DNA of 64,000 nt from contig BPGD01000001.1 of the NCBI GenBank assembly GCA_026002855.1, forward strand, positions 124,001 through 188,000, read 5' to 3'. Under the pieces are notes generated by a model. That model saw nothing but the letters and a program-made list of their open reading frames with translations, did no database searches and was not told the DNA's origin. Position numbers and translations under genes: made by a program. Shown piece by piece: positions 43,443 to 55,181 of this stretch (the first letter of the stretch is position 1; every line of letters begins with the position of its first letter). Source of the DNA: Bryobacteraceae bacterium. GTDB taxonomy: Bacteria > Acidobacteriota > Terriglobia > Bryobacterales > Bryobacteraceae.

Positions 43443-45518
43443 ATGGCTGACCTGAACCGACGCGAACTGCTGCTCTCTTCGGCCGTCCTGGCCGCCCCGA
43501 ATCCCGGCTGGGCCTCTCAGGAGCCGGCGCCGGGCGCTCCCGAACTGCGCTTCCGCCAGGTCCATCTCGACTTCCACACGAGCGAGCATGTCGAGGACAT
43601 TGCCGCGCAGTTCGATCCGGACGAGTTCGCCCGCACGCTCGAGCGCGCCCGGGTCAACAGCGTCACCTGTTTCGCCCGCTGCCATCACGGCTGGATCTAT
43701 TACGACACGAAGGCAAACCCCGAGCGCAGGCACCCGCATCTGAAGCGGAATCTGCTGAAAGAGCAGATTGAGGCCTGCCACCGGCGCAACATCCGCGTGC
43801 CCATCTACGTGACGATTCAGTGGGACCACTACACCGCGCAGCGGCATGCGGACTGGCTCGTCGTCGACGAAAAGGGCGCGCCGGTCGGCACGCCGATCTT
43901 CGAGCCGGGCTTTTACCGGCGGCTGTGCTACAACACGCCGTACCGCGAATTCCTCCGCCACCACGTCACCGAAATCTGCGAGATGTTCGACGTGGACGGT
44001 TTCTTTTTCGACATCGTTCACGACATTCCCTGCGCCTGCTTTTACTGCCGCGAGCTGATGCGGAAGAAGGGCATTGACCCGGCCAACGCCGAACAGCGCT
44101 GGCGCTTCGCGCACCAGACGATGCTCGACTGGCAGGCCGAAATGACGGCCCTCGTGCGCCGGTATCACCCCAGGGCGACCATTTTTTACAACGCCGGCCA
44201 CGTCGGCCCGCGGCATCGCCGCATGGCACCCTCGTTCACTCACTGGGAGCTGGAATCCCTCCCCAGCGGCGGCTGGGGCTACCTCGATTTCCCGCTGAAA
44301 ATCCGCTACACGCGCACGCTCGGGCTGGACTCGCTCGGCATGACGGGCAAGTTCCACACCTCCTGGGGCGACTTCCATTCGCTCAAAAACCGCGCGGCGC
44401 TCGAATTCGAATGTTTCCAGATGCTCGCTCTCGGCGCGAAGTGCTCGGTCGGCGACCAGCTTCATCCGGTGGGACGGCTCGACGAGGCGACCTATGATCT
44501 GATTGGCGCCGTCTACCGCCAGGTGGAGGCCAAAGAGCCCTGGTGCCGCGGCGCGCGCGCCGTGACGGACGTCGGCGTGCTCACGCCGGAGGAGTTTTAC
44601 GTCGGGCCCGACCGCCGCATCCCGCCTGCCTGCTTCGGGTTTACACGGATGCTCAGCGAGCTGAAGGTGCAGTTCGACGTGCTGGACTCGAAGAGCGATT
44701 TCTCCCGTTATCGGGTCCTGGTTCTCCCGGATCGGATCGAGGCAGACGATGAACTGGCCCGGAAGATCGACAACTACGTCTCCCGGGGCGGGAGTCTGCT
44801 GGCCTCCTGCGCCTCAGGGCTCGACCCGAAAGGCGAGCGGTTCCTTCTGGACTGTCTCGGCCTCGACTACCTCGGGGATGCCGACTACAGCCCGGACTTC
44901 CTCGTCATCGAGGGGCCGCTGGCCGAGGGGCTGCCGAAGACGGAGCTCGTCATGTACATGCGCGGCAAGAAGGTAAGGCCGCGCGCCGGGGCGCAGGTGC
45001 TGATGGAGACGCACGTGCCGTACTTCAACCGCACCTGGGACCATTTCTTCTCGCACCGCCACACTCCGTCAGCGGGCAAGCCCGGCGGGCCGGGCATCGT
45101 GCAGAACGGCCGCTGCATTTACTTCATGCACCCCGTCTTCGAGCAGTACCATGCGAACGCGCCCCTGTGGGTGAAGCGGCTTGTGGGCAATGCGCTGCGG
45201 CGTCTGCTGCCGGATCCGGTGCTAGACGTGAAAGCGCCCAGCTCAGTGCTGGCAGCGGTGAACGAGCAGCCCGGCGAGAACCGCTGGGTGGTTCATCTGC
45301 TGCATTACATTCCCGAGCGGCGCGGCCAGGCCTTCGATGTGATCGAAGACGTGATCCCGGTGGCCAACATCGATGTCCGTGTGAAGACGCCGCGGACCGT
45401 GCGCCGCGCGGTCCTTGTCCCCGAGGGCCGCGCCCTGGAAACACGCCGCGAAGGCGCGTACACGCTTTTCCGCCTGCCGGTGCTCGCAGGGCATCAGATG
45501 ATTGCGCTTGAGTTCTGA
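43443..45518 (+). CDS. GHL6-like glycosidase with beta-galactosidase trimerisation-like domain, Tat-like leader
   Basis: A 691-residue protein. The leader is MADLNRRELLLSSAVLAAPN. A TIM-barrel domain follows (FRQVHLDFHTSEHVEDIAAQFD, NSVTCFARCHHGWIYYDT, VDGFFFDIVHDIPCACFYC), resembling the hypothetical glycosyl hydrolase 6 family near GH29/GH42. From about residue 395 a trimerisation-type domain is seen (VLVLPDRIEADDELARKIDNYVSRGGSLLASCASGLD), and a C-terminal beta domain. Catalytic residues are not established for this family. It is followed by a small membrane protein and a GH42 enzyme on the same strand. Confidence 0.78.
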   Translation: MADLNRRELLLSSAVLAAPNPGWASQEPAPGAPELRFRQVHLDFHTSEHVEDIAAQFDPDEFARTLERARVNSVTCFARCHHGWIYYDTKANPERRHPHLKRNLLKEQIEACHRRNIRVPIYVTIQWDHYTAQRHADWLVVDEKGAPVGTPIFEPGFYRRLCYNTPYREFLRHHVTEICEMFDVDGFFFDIVHDIPCACFYCRELMRKKGIDPANAEQRWRFAHQTMLDWQAEMTALVRRYHPRATIFYNAGHVGPRHRRMAPSFTHWELESLPSGGWGYLDFPLKIRYTRTLGLDSLGMTGKFHTSWGDFHSLKNRAALEFECFQMLALGAKCSVGDQLHPVGRLDEATYDLIGAVYRQVEAKEPWCRGARAVTDVGVLTPEEFYVGPDRRIPPACFGFTRMLSELKVQFDVLDSKSDFSRYRVLVLPDRIEADDELARKIDNYVSRGGSLLASCASGLDPKGERFLLDCLGLDYLGDADYSPDFLVIEGPLAEGLPKTELVMYMRGKKVRPRAGAQVLMETHVPYFNRTWDHFFSHRHTPSAGKPGGPGIVQNGRCIYFMHPVFEQYHANAPLWVKRLVGNALRRLLPDPVLDVKAPSSVLAAVNEQPGENRWVVHLLHYIPERRGQAFDVIEDVIPVANIDVRVKTPRTVRRAVLVPEGRALETRREGAYTLFRLPVLAGHQMIALEF

Positions 45519-45915
45519 TGCGCCGTTTCCCCTGCTGAGCCATGCCGCCATGGCGGCCGTTGGGCTGGTCGCGCTCTGGAGGACCGTGCCTGCAACCCGG
45601 GCTCTCTGGGCGGCTGCCGTGCCCGGCGTCTGGGGCGCGCTTGAACTGCTGACCGGGGACCCGCGCCTGCTGTTCCCCTTCGCCATGGCCTGCGGCGGAG
45701 CGGCCGTGTGGCGGTTCGGCCCAAAGGGCGCTTTGCCCGCCGGGGCGATTTTTCTGCTGATGCGCGCGGCAGCGGGCGCACCGCTGCCGATACTCATCAC
45801 CGAGACCCTCGGCGCCGCCCTGAGCCTCGCCGCTGCCGGCGTGATGCGCCGCTCGGGCCCGGCGCCAGCGGCGCTGGCCGGCTCGCTGACGGCCCTGGTG
45901 GCGCTGCTGCTCTGA
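45502..45915 (+). CDS. Small hydrophobic membrane protein, unknown
   Basis: A 137-residue hydrophobic protein (up to four helices: AAMAAVGLVALWRTV, ALWAAAVPGVWGALELL, LLFPFAMACGGAAVW, ITETLGAALSLAAAGV) with a TTG start overlapping the end of the GHL6-like gene by 17 bases. An internal ATG at 45550 is the other choice. No family was recognised and codon use is Gly/Ala/Leu-rich like its neighbours. It may be translationally coupled. Its reality is likely but not certain. Confidence 0.5.
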   Translation: MRLSSDAPFPLLSHAAMAAVGLVALWRTVPATRALWAAAVPGVWGALELLTGDPRLLFPFAMACGGAAVWRFGPKGALPAGAIFLLMRAAAGAPLPILITETLGAALSLAAAGVMRRSGPAPAALAGSLTALVALLL

Positions 45916-45945
45916 GGCCGCGGCGGTGGTAGAATCCCGGGCAGT

Positions 45946-47997
45946 ATGCGCTTGCAGGCCCTCTGGATCGCGATGGCTTTGCCGGCACTGGCTCAGGTGC
46001 CGCGGTTTCCGACCATCTATTACGGCGCCGCCTACTACCACGAATACATGCCCGAGGAACGGCTCGACAAGGACGTGGAGCTGATGAAGAAGGCCGGGCT
46101 TACGGTCGTACGCATCGGCGAGTCCACGTGGTCGAGCTGGGAGCCCCGCGACGGGCAGTTCGAATACGGCTACATCGACCGCGTGGTGGAAGCGATGCAC
46201 AGGGCGGGCATCAAGGTGATCCTTGGCACGCCGACTTATTCGATTCCGCCCTGGCTCTACTACAAGCACCCGGAGATTCTCGCCACCCGCTTCGAGGGAC
46301 GGAAGGCCACCTATGGGATCCGGCAGAACATGGATATCGCTCACCCCGCCTACCGCTACTACTGCGAGCGCATCATCCGTAACATCATCTCCCGTTACAG
46401 GGACCATCCGGCGGTGATTGGTTACCAGATCGACAATGAAACCTCCCACTACGACGCCGCCGGGCCGCTCGTGCAGAAAAATTTCGTCGAGTATCTCAAA
46501 AGGAAATACGGAGGCGTCGACTTCCTGAACCGCGCCTGGGGCTTCGTTTACTGGGGCCAGCTCGTCCAGGACTGGGACGAGTTTCCTCCCCGCGATGGGA
46601 TTCTCAATCCCGGTTACAAACTCGAATGGGAGAGATTTCAGCGGGAAAGAGTGACAGATTTTCTTGCCTGGCAGGCAAAAATCGTCAACGAATACAAGCG
46701 AAAAGACCAGTTTATTACGCACGATTTTTCCGGCGGTGCGCACACCGACATCGACCAGTGGGCGATCGCCCGCCACCTGGACATCGCCGCAGCGAACCCG
46801 TATTACGACGTGCAGGACAGGCTCGACGGCCACTCGGCCACATTCACGGGCGACGTCGCCCGCTCCCTGAAGATGGCCAATTTCCTCGTCACCGAAACCA
46901 ACGCCCAGACGATCGGTTGGGACTCGAAGGGTCAGTTCCCGCCCTACGACGGACAGCTCCGGCTGAACGCCTACAGCCTCATCGCCGACGGGGCCAACAT
47001 GGTCTCCTACTGGCACTGGCACTCCCTCCACTACGGCCAGGAGACTTACTGGAAGGGGATCCTCTCCCACGACCTTCAGCCCAACCGCGTTTACGAAGAG
47101 TTTTCGCGCACCGCGGCCGAGCTGAAACGGGTGGGTCCGCTGCTGGCCAATCTCGAGCGGCGCAACCAGGTGGCCATTCTGTTCAGCATCGACAGTTTTC
47201 ACGGCATCCAGTTCATGCCTTTCAGCGACCGCGTCAACTACCAGTCCTTTGTTCAGCAGTTCCACCGGACGCTCTATAAGCTCAACGTCGGCGTGGATTT
47301 CGTGACGCCCGAATCAGACTGGTCGCGCTACCGCGTGCTCCTGGTTCCGCCGCTGTATGTCGCCTCCGACGCCGACCTGGAAAAGATCGTCGCCTTTGTC
47401 CGCGACGGCGGCCACGTCATTGTCACGCTGAAGAGCGGCTTCACCAATGAATTCGATACGGTGCGCCACGCCATGATGCCCGGCCCGCTGCGGCCGGCCG
47501 CCGGCTTCCGCTACCAGGAGTTCTCTACGCTGCGTCAGCCGCTGCCGCTCCGCGGCGACCCGTTCCAGGCGGGCGAGGACAACCGCGTTTCCGAGTGGGC
47601 CGAGATGCTGATCCTGGAGGGCGCGGAGGCACTCGCCTGGTATGACCACCCGTTCATCGGCCGCTATCCGGCCATCACCCGGAACCAGTTCGGCAAAGGC
47701 ACGTTCACCTATGAAGGCACGGTGCTGACCGACGCCCTCCAGCGTGCGGTCGTGCTCGACGTGCTCACCCGCGCCGGCCTCACCGGCCCGGACCAGAAAC
47801 TGCCCGCGCCGGTGCGTGTCAAACATGGCACGGCGGCGGGCCGGAAGCTGCACTTCTATTTCAACTATTCGTCCTCTGAGCAGACATTGCCGTACAACTA
47901 CGGCGCGGCCGAAGAAGTATTGACTGGGAAGAAGGCGGCCACGGGAGAATCCATCCGGCTCGAACCCTGGGGTGTGGCGATCTTCCGGGAGGGCTGA
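45946..47997 (+). CDS. Beta-galactosidase, GH42
   Basis: A 683-residue GH42 enzyme with a Sec leader (LQALWIAMALPALAQ). The TIM barrel shows YYGAAYYHEYMP, VVRIGESTWSSWEPRDG, GYQIDNETSHYD with Glu165 as the likely acid/base and ANFLVTETNAQT with Glu317 as the likely nucleophile. A trimerisation domain (RYRVLLVPPLYVASDADLEKIVAFVRDGGHVIVT) and a small beta domain end the protein. It should release galactose from glycans outside the cytoplasm. Confidence 0.9.
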   Translation: MRLQALWIAMALPALAQVPRFPTIYYGAAYYHEYMPEERLDKDVELMKKAGLTVVRIGESTWSSWEPRDGQFEYGYIDRVVEAMHRAGIKVILGTPTYSIPPWLYYKHPEILATRFEGRKATYGIRQNMDIAHPAYRYYCERIIRNIISRYRDHPAVIGYQIDNETSHYDAAGPLVQKNFVEYLKRKYGGVDFLNRAWGFVYWGQLVQDWDEFPPRDGILNPGYKLEWERFQRERVTDFLAWQAKIVNEYKRKDQFITHDFSGGAHTDIDQWAIARHLDIAAANPYYDVQDRLDGHSATFTGDVARSLKMANFLVTETNAQTIGWDSKGQFPPYDGQLRLNAYSLIADGANMVSYWHWHSLHYGQETYWKGILSHDLQPNRVYEEFSRTAAELKRVGPLLANLERRNQVAILFSIDSFHGIQFMPFSDRVNYQSFVQQFHRTLYKLNVGVDFVTPESDWSRYRVLLVPPLYVASDADLEKIVAFVRDGGHVIVTLKSGFTNEFDTVRHAMMPGPLRPAAGFRYQEFSTLRQPLPLRGDPFQAGEDNRVSEWAEMLILEGAEALAWYDHPFIGRYPAITRNQFGKGTFTYEGTVLTDALQRAVVLDVLTRAGLTGPDQKLPAPVRVKHGTAAGRKLHFYFNYSSSEQTLPYNYGAAEEVLTGKKAATGESIRLEPWGVAIFREG

Positions 47998-48058
47998 CTG
48001 CGGAGCGGCAACACATTTCTGATCCGGCCTGTTTTTTGCTTCATCCATATCAGAGGGC

Positions 48059-49036
48059 ATGAGCAGTTCTGCACAACATGCGCCGGCCTGGGCGCGGGTG
48101 ATCCTGCGCTGGGCTGGCGTTTACAACGTGGCCGTCGCGGCGGGCGCGGTCGTCATGGCCGAGTGGCTCGACGCGCGTCTGGGCGCTGCGCACGCGCCCA
48201 GCCCTTTGATGAGCGAGGGCTGGCACGCCGTTGCCGTCTGGCTGGCCGTGATGGGGCTGGGATTCCTGCTGGCGGCGCGCGATCCTTACCGCCACTGGCC
48301 CGTGGTGCTGCTCGGGCTGCTCGGCAAGACAGGCGCCGGCGGCTGGGTGGCCTGGGACATCCTCCATGGGCGGGCGCCGGTCGCGCTCTGGTGGTGGGTG
48401 GCAGTGGATGGCGTCGTCTGGGCCGTCCCGCTGCTGGCCATTCCGCAAGGGGCCTATGAGGCTTCCATCTCGCGCCGGCGCACCGTCTCCCCGGAGATCC
48501 TGCGCTTCGCGCTGCACCGCAAGACAAACATGGGCCTGACGCTCGACGAGCTCAGCCGGCTTTCACCAGTGCTGCTCGTCTTCCTCCGCCACATGGGCTG
48601 TACGTTCTGCCGCGAGGCGCTGTCCGACCTGGCGGCCCGGCGGAAGGACATTGAGCGGGAAGGCGCGCGGCTGGTGCTCGTCCACATGAGCGAAGAGGAA
48701 GACGCTGCTCCGTTTTTCGCCCGCTATGGCCTCCAGGACGTGCAGCGCATCAGCGACCCTCAGCGCACGCTCTACCGCGCCTTCGGCCTGCCTCGCGGCC
48801 GCCTCGGAGATGTCCTCGGCCCGAAGGTCTGGTGGCGCGGTTTCCTGGCGGGTGTACTGGGCGGCCATGGCGTCGGCCGGCTGATGGGAGACGGATTCCA
48901 GATGCCAGGCGTCTTTCTGCTGTTCCACGGGGAAATTGTCCGCAGTTACCGGCATCAGAGCGCCGCGGACCGGCCGGACTATCTCGCACTGGTCACGGGG
49001 CGCAACTACGCCGCTCCGGAATTCAGCGACCGCTGA
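48059..49036 (+). CDS. Membrane-anchored redoxin (AhpC/TSA, PRXL2-like)
   Basis: A 325-residue protein in two parts. Residues 1-140 hold four hydrophobic helices (VYNVAVAAGAVVMAEWL, WHAVAVWLAVMGLGFLL, PVVLLGLLGKTGAGGWVAW, WWWVAVDGVVWAVPLL). Residues about 160-325 form a thioredoxin-fold redoxin with FLRHMGCTFCREALSDL, whose C-x-x-C is the redox site, as in PRXL2/AhpC-TSA proteins. The order suggests a membrane thiol-peroxidase or disulfide carrier. Which side of the membrane the redoxin faces is not settled by sequence alone. Confidence 0.75.
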   Translation: MSSSAQHAPAWARVILRWAGVYNVAVAAGAVVMAEWLDARLGAAHAPSPLMSEGWHAVAVWLAVMGLGFLLAARDPYRHWPVVLLGLLGKTGAGGWVAWDILHGRAPVALWWWVAVDGVVWAVPLLAIPQGAYEASISRRRTVSPEILRFALHRKTNMGLTLDELSRLSPVLLVFLRHMGCTFCREALSDLAARRKDIEREGARLVLVHMSEEEDAAPFFARYGLQDVQRISDPQRTLYRAFGLPRGRLGDVLGPKVWWRGFLAGVLGGHGVGRLMGDGFQMPGVFLLFHGEIVRSYRHQSAADRPDYLALVTGRNYAAPEFSDR

Positions 49037-49090
49037 CGCGGGCAGCCCGGGACGGTCCATTCGCCGCCGGAACGTTATTATGGCAACAAG

Positions 49091-50233
49091 ATGAGCCCGA
49101 TCTCCGCGCCGCAACACCCGGCCGGGCGCGTGCCCGGAATCGCCGGCTCCGTGCGCATGTTCGGCGTGCCCGTCCGCTTCCACTTCACCTTCTGGCTCAT
49201 GGTGATCTGGCTCATCGTGATGACCGCCGGCGGCAGACAGTCCTGGGTCGGCGCGGCGCTGTTCGTCTTTGGACTGTTCGCCTCCATCCTGCTGCATGAA
49301 GCCGGCCACGCGGTGATGGCCCGCCGTTATGGCATCGGCACGCTGGAGATCGTCATGCTTCCCGTGGGCGGGCTGGCACGTCTGGAACGGCAGCCGCGCG
49401 CCGGCGAAGAATTCTGGGTCGCCTTCGCCGGCCCGCTGGTGAACTTCCTGCTGGGACTTGCGCTGCTGGCCGCCACCTCATGGCAGGGCGGGCGCGTGGC
49501 CGTGGAGCATTGGCAGGACGCCACCGATGGCAATATCGTCAGCCGCCTGGCCGTCGCCAACCTCGTGCTGGCGCTGTTCAATCTGCTGCCGGCGTTTCCC
49601 ATGGACGGAGGGCGCGTCCTCCGCTCGCTGCTCGCCGAGAAGCGGCCCCTCGACGAGGCCACCCGCATCACCGCGCGCATCGGCATCGGCGTGGCCGCGC
49701 TGATGGCGCTGTTCGGCCTCCTTCAGGGGAATTTCCTGCTGCTGTTCGTGGCGCTGTTCATTTACATCGGGGCAATGCAGGAATCGATCGCCGTCACCGC
49801 GCAGGCGCTGATGGCAGGAGCGCGGGTCCGCGATGCCATGGTCACCGATTTCCGCACTCTCAGCCACGGCGACACGATCCGCGATGCCGCAGAAATGCTG
49901 CTGGCCACCTCGCAACAGGACTTTCCGGTATTGGCTGGACCGCGCGTCACCGGGCTGTTGAGCCGCAGTCACCTGCTGCGCGCTTTGGCCGCAGAGGGCC
50001 CGGACGGTTACGTGGCCTCAGCCATGGACCGCGATTTTGTGCGGCTGGATCCGGAAATGGATCTTGCCGAAGCGGCCGGGGCCCTGGCCGGCTCGAGTTG
50101 CGGACTGGTGTTTGAGCAGGACCGGCTTGTTGGAATGCTGACCGCGGAAAACCTCTCCGAGTTCCTGATCTTGCGCAAGCTGCGCGCAGACCGCATGTCG
50201 GCGAAGCAGGAGGCGGCAAGAAGAGATGCCTGA
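49091..50233 (+). CDS. Site-2-type zinc metalloprotease (M50) with CBS domains
   Basis: A 380-residue intramembrane protease. HEAGH at residues 69-73 and NLLPAFPMDGGR near residue 175 supply zinc ligands, with about six helices. A C-terminal CBS pair (ARVRDAMVTDFRTLSHGDTIRDAAEML, then SAMDRDFVRLDPEMDLAEAAGAL) occupies residues 245-370. Such proteins cut membrane-bound substrates in regulated proteolysis, with CBS domains sensing nucleotides. It overlaps the start of the FAD gene by 8 bases. Confidence 0.9.
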   Translation: MSPISAPQHPAGRVPGIAGSVRMFGVPVRFHFTFWLMVIWLIVMTAGGRQSWVGAALFVFGLFASILLHEAGHAVMARRYGIGTLEIVMLPVGGLARLERQPRAGEEFWVAFAGPLVNFLLGLALLAATSWQGGRVAVEHWQDATDGNIVSRLAVANLVLALFNLLPAFPMDGGRVLRSLLAEKRPLDEATRITARIGIGVAALMALFGLLQGNFLLLFVALFIYIGAMQESIAVTAQALMAGARVRDAMVTDFRTLSHGDTIRDAAEMLLATSQQDFPVLAGPRVTGLLSRSHLLRALAAEGPDGYVASAMDRDFVRLDPEMDLAEAAGALAGSSCGLVFEQDRLVGMLTAENLSEFLILRKLRADRMSAKQEAARRDA

Positions 50234-51476
50234 TCACGACGTCATCGTTGTTGGAGCGGGGCTGGCCGGCCTGGCCTGCGCCCGCGTGCTGGCCCGCGCC
50301 GGCCTGGACGTTCTGGTGCTCGAGGGCTCCGACGGCCTCGGCGGACGCGTCCGCACCGACGTTGTGGACGGGTTCCGGCTCGACCGCGGCTTTCAGGTCC
50401 TGCTGACCGCCTATCCTGAGGCGCAGGCAGCGCTCGACTACGCCGCCCTGCGCCTGCACGCCTTCGCCCCCGGGGCCCTGGTGCGCTATCACGGCAGGTT
50501 CTATCACCTGGGAGATCCCTGGCGGGACCGCGCCGCCGCCTGGCCGGCCCTGCTTTCGCCGGTGGCGCGCTGGAGCGACCTCTGGCGCATCTACCGCCTG
50601 CGCCGGCAGTTGCTCCGCAAAACCGAGGAAGAGATCTTTACCTCCCCGGAAACCACCGTGGCGGCGCGGCTCCGGGAGCTCGGATTTTCCCGCCGTCTGA
50701 TCGAGTATTTCTTCCGGCCGTGGATCGGCGGCGCAATGCTGGACACGTCACTGAATGGCAGCTCGAGGATGTTCGAGTTCCTTTTCCGGATGTTCGCGCT
50801 CGGTGACGCCGCCGTTCCGGCCGAAGGCATGGGAGCCATTTCCGCGCAACTGGCATCCGCGCTGCCTCCGGAGCGCATCCGCTTGCACGCGCATGTCGAG
50901 GCCGTGGAGCAGGGCGCCGTGCGGCTGGCAGGCGGAGAAAGGATGACGGCGCGCGCCGTCGTGGTCGCCGCCGACGGCCACGCAGCCGCCGAACTGCTTC
51001 GGATCGGCGCCGTCGCGTGGAGGTCCGTCTGGTGCTTCTATTTCGCAGCGAAGGAGCCGCCCATCGACGAGCCGCTGCTCGTCGTCAGCGGGGGCGGCCG
51101 CGGCCCCATCACCAACCTCGCAGTGATGAGCAACGTGGCGCCCAATTATGCGCCCGCCGGTGAGCACCTCATCTCGGCCAGTGTCGTCGGCTGGGACATG
51201 CGCGACGCCGAAAGCATCCTTTCCAGCGTCCGCGCACAACTGAAGCGCTGGTTTGGACTCGTCGCCGAAGAATGGCGCCCGCTGCGGCACTACCACATCG
51301 AACATGCCCTCCCCGTCGTGCATCCGCTCGAACGCCTCCGCGAGCCGGAAATTGCGCCCGGCCTGTTTGTCTGCGGCGACTGGCGCGCAACACCGTCCAT
51401 CCAGGGCGCGCTGGAAAGCGGCCGCCTGGCCGGCGAAGCGGCCCTGCGGGCGATCCGCGCCGGATGCGCCGCCTGA
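50226..51476 (+). CDS. FAD-dependent oxidoreductase (protoporphyrinogen-oxidase/phytoene-desaturase-like)
   Basis: A 416-residue flavoprotein with the N-terminal dinucleotide fold IVVGAGLAGLACARVLARAGLDVLVLEGSDGLGGRVRTD and the C-terminal FAD contact LFVCGDWRATPSIQGALESGRLAGEAAL. The middle contains RLIEYFFRPWIGGAMLD, seen in amine-oxidase and phytoene-desaturase relatives. The substrate cannot be told. It overlaps the M50 protease gene by 8 bases and is followed after 33 bases by a membrane protein, suggesting one transcript. Confidence 0.85.
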   Translation: MPDHDVIVVGAGLAGLACARVLARAGLDVLVLEGSDGLGGRVRTDVVDGFRLDRGFQVLLTAYPEAQAALDYAALRLHAFAPGALVRYHGRFYHLGDPWRDRAAAWPALLSPVARWSDLWRIYRLRRQLLRKTEEEIFTSPETTVAARLRELGFSRRLIEYFFRPWIGGAMLDTSLNGSSRMFEFLFRMFALGDAAVPAEGMGAISAQLASALPPERIRLHAHVEAVEQGAVRLAGGERMTARAVVVAADGHAAAELLRIGAVAWRSVWCFYFAAKEPPIDEPLLVVSGGGRGPITNLAVMSNVAPNYAPAGEHLISASVVGWDMRDAESILSSVRAQLKRWFGLVAEEWRPLRHYHIEHALPVVHPLERLREPEIAPGLFVCGDWRATPSIQGALESGRLAGEAALRAIRAGCAA

Positions 51477-51509
51477 AGACGACATCACGAAATTGCCTGG
51501 ATCGCCGCC

Positions 51510-51935
51510 ATGGTCTTGCTGGTTCTGCATGCGGCCGCCACCTGGTTTCTCGCCGGCCTCGTCTGGTTCGTCCAACTGGTCCACTATCCGCTCATGGCCG
51601 AAGCCGCCCGGGCGGACTTCGTCCGTTATGAGGCTTTGCACCAGAGGTACACCACCTGGATCGTGGCCCCCGTCATGACGCTGGAGGCCGCGCTGGCCGT
51701 CTGGTTGACGGCACACCCGCCCGAGAACCTGCCCGGCTGGTCCGTCCTGGTTGCTGCCGGGTTGCTGGCAGGAATCTGGGCCTCCACTTTTGCCGTGCAG
51801 GTACCCATCCACGCGCGTCTCGCCGCCGGATTTGACGCGCGGGTCCACCGCCGCCTCGTGCGTTCCAACTGGTTCCGCACCGCGGCATGGTCGGTGCGGG
51901 CCGTCATCGCGGCCATGTGGCTCGTGCGCCACTGA
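51510..51935 (+). CDS. Small membrane protein, unknown
   Basis: A 141-residue protein with four hydrophobic segments (VLHAAATWFLAGLVWFVQLVHYP, TTWIVAPVMTLEAALAVWL, VLVAAGLLAGIWASTFAVQ, AWSVRAVIAAMWLV) and polar loops containing RYEALHQRYT and FDARVHRRLVRSNWFRTAAW. The pattern resembles DUF1772-type proteins, which is a weak call. It follows the FAD gene on the same strand. Confidence 0.65.
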   Translation: MVLLVLHAAATWFLAGLVWFVQLVHYPLMAEAARADFVRYEALHQRYTTWIVAPVMTLEAALAVWLTAHPPENLPGWSVLVAAGLLAGIWASTFAVQVPIHARLAAGFDARVHRRLVRSNWFRTAAWSVRAVIAAMWLVRH

Positions 51936-51971
51936 GCCTCCCCGCCCCGCGGGCAGAAACACAGCCGCCGG

Positions 51972-54977
<3,006 letters not shown>

Positions 54978-55181
54978 GTCCCTGTTCCCCTCGGACCGCG
55001 CGGCCCGGCAGGCGTTTCAGAGCCGCGAATGGAGTTTGCCCAAGGGGCGAGCGGAATGAGCGGTCATCGGTCCGCCGCCGGCGTTCCTCCCGCACCGTAG
55101 CCGTTCGTTCTCGCGGACTGCGGCCGCTGCACTCGCGGCTCAGAAGCGCGTGACTTTCGGGCAAGCGGCCCTCCTTGCGGA

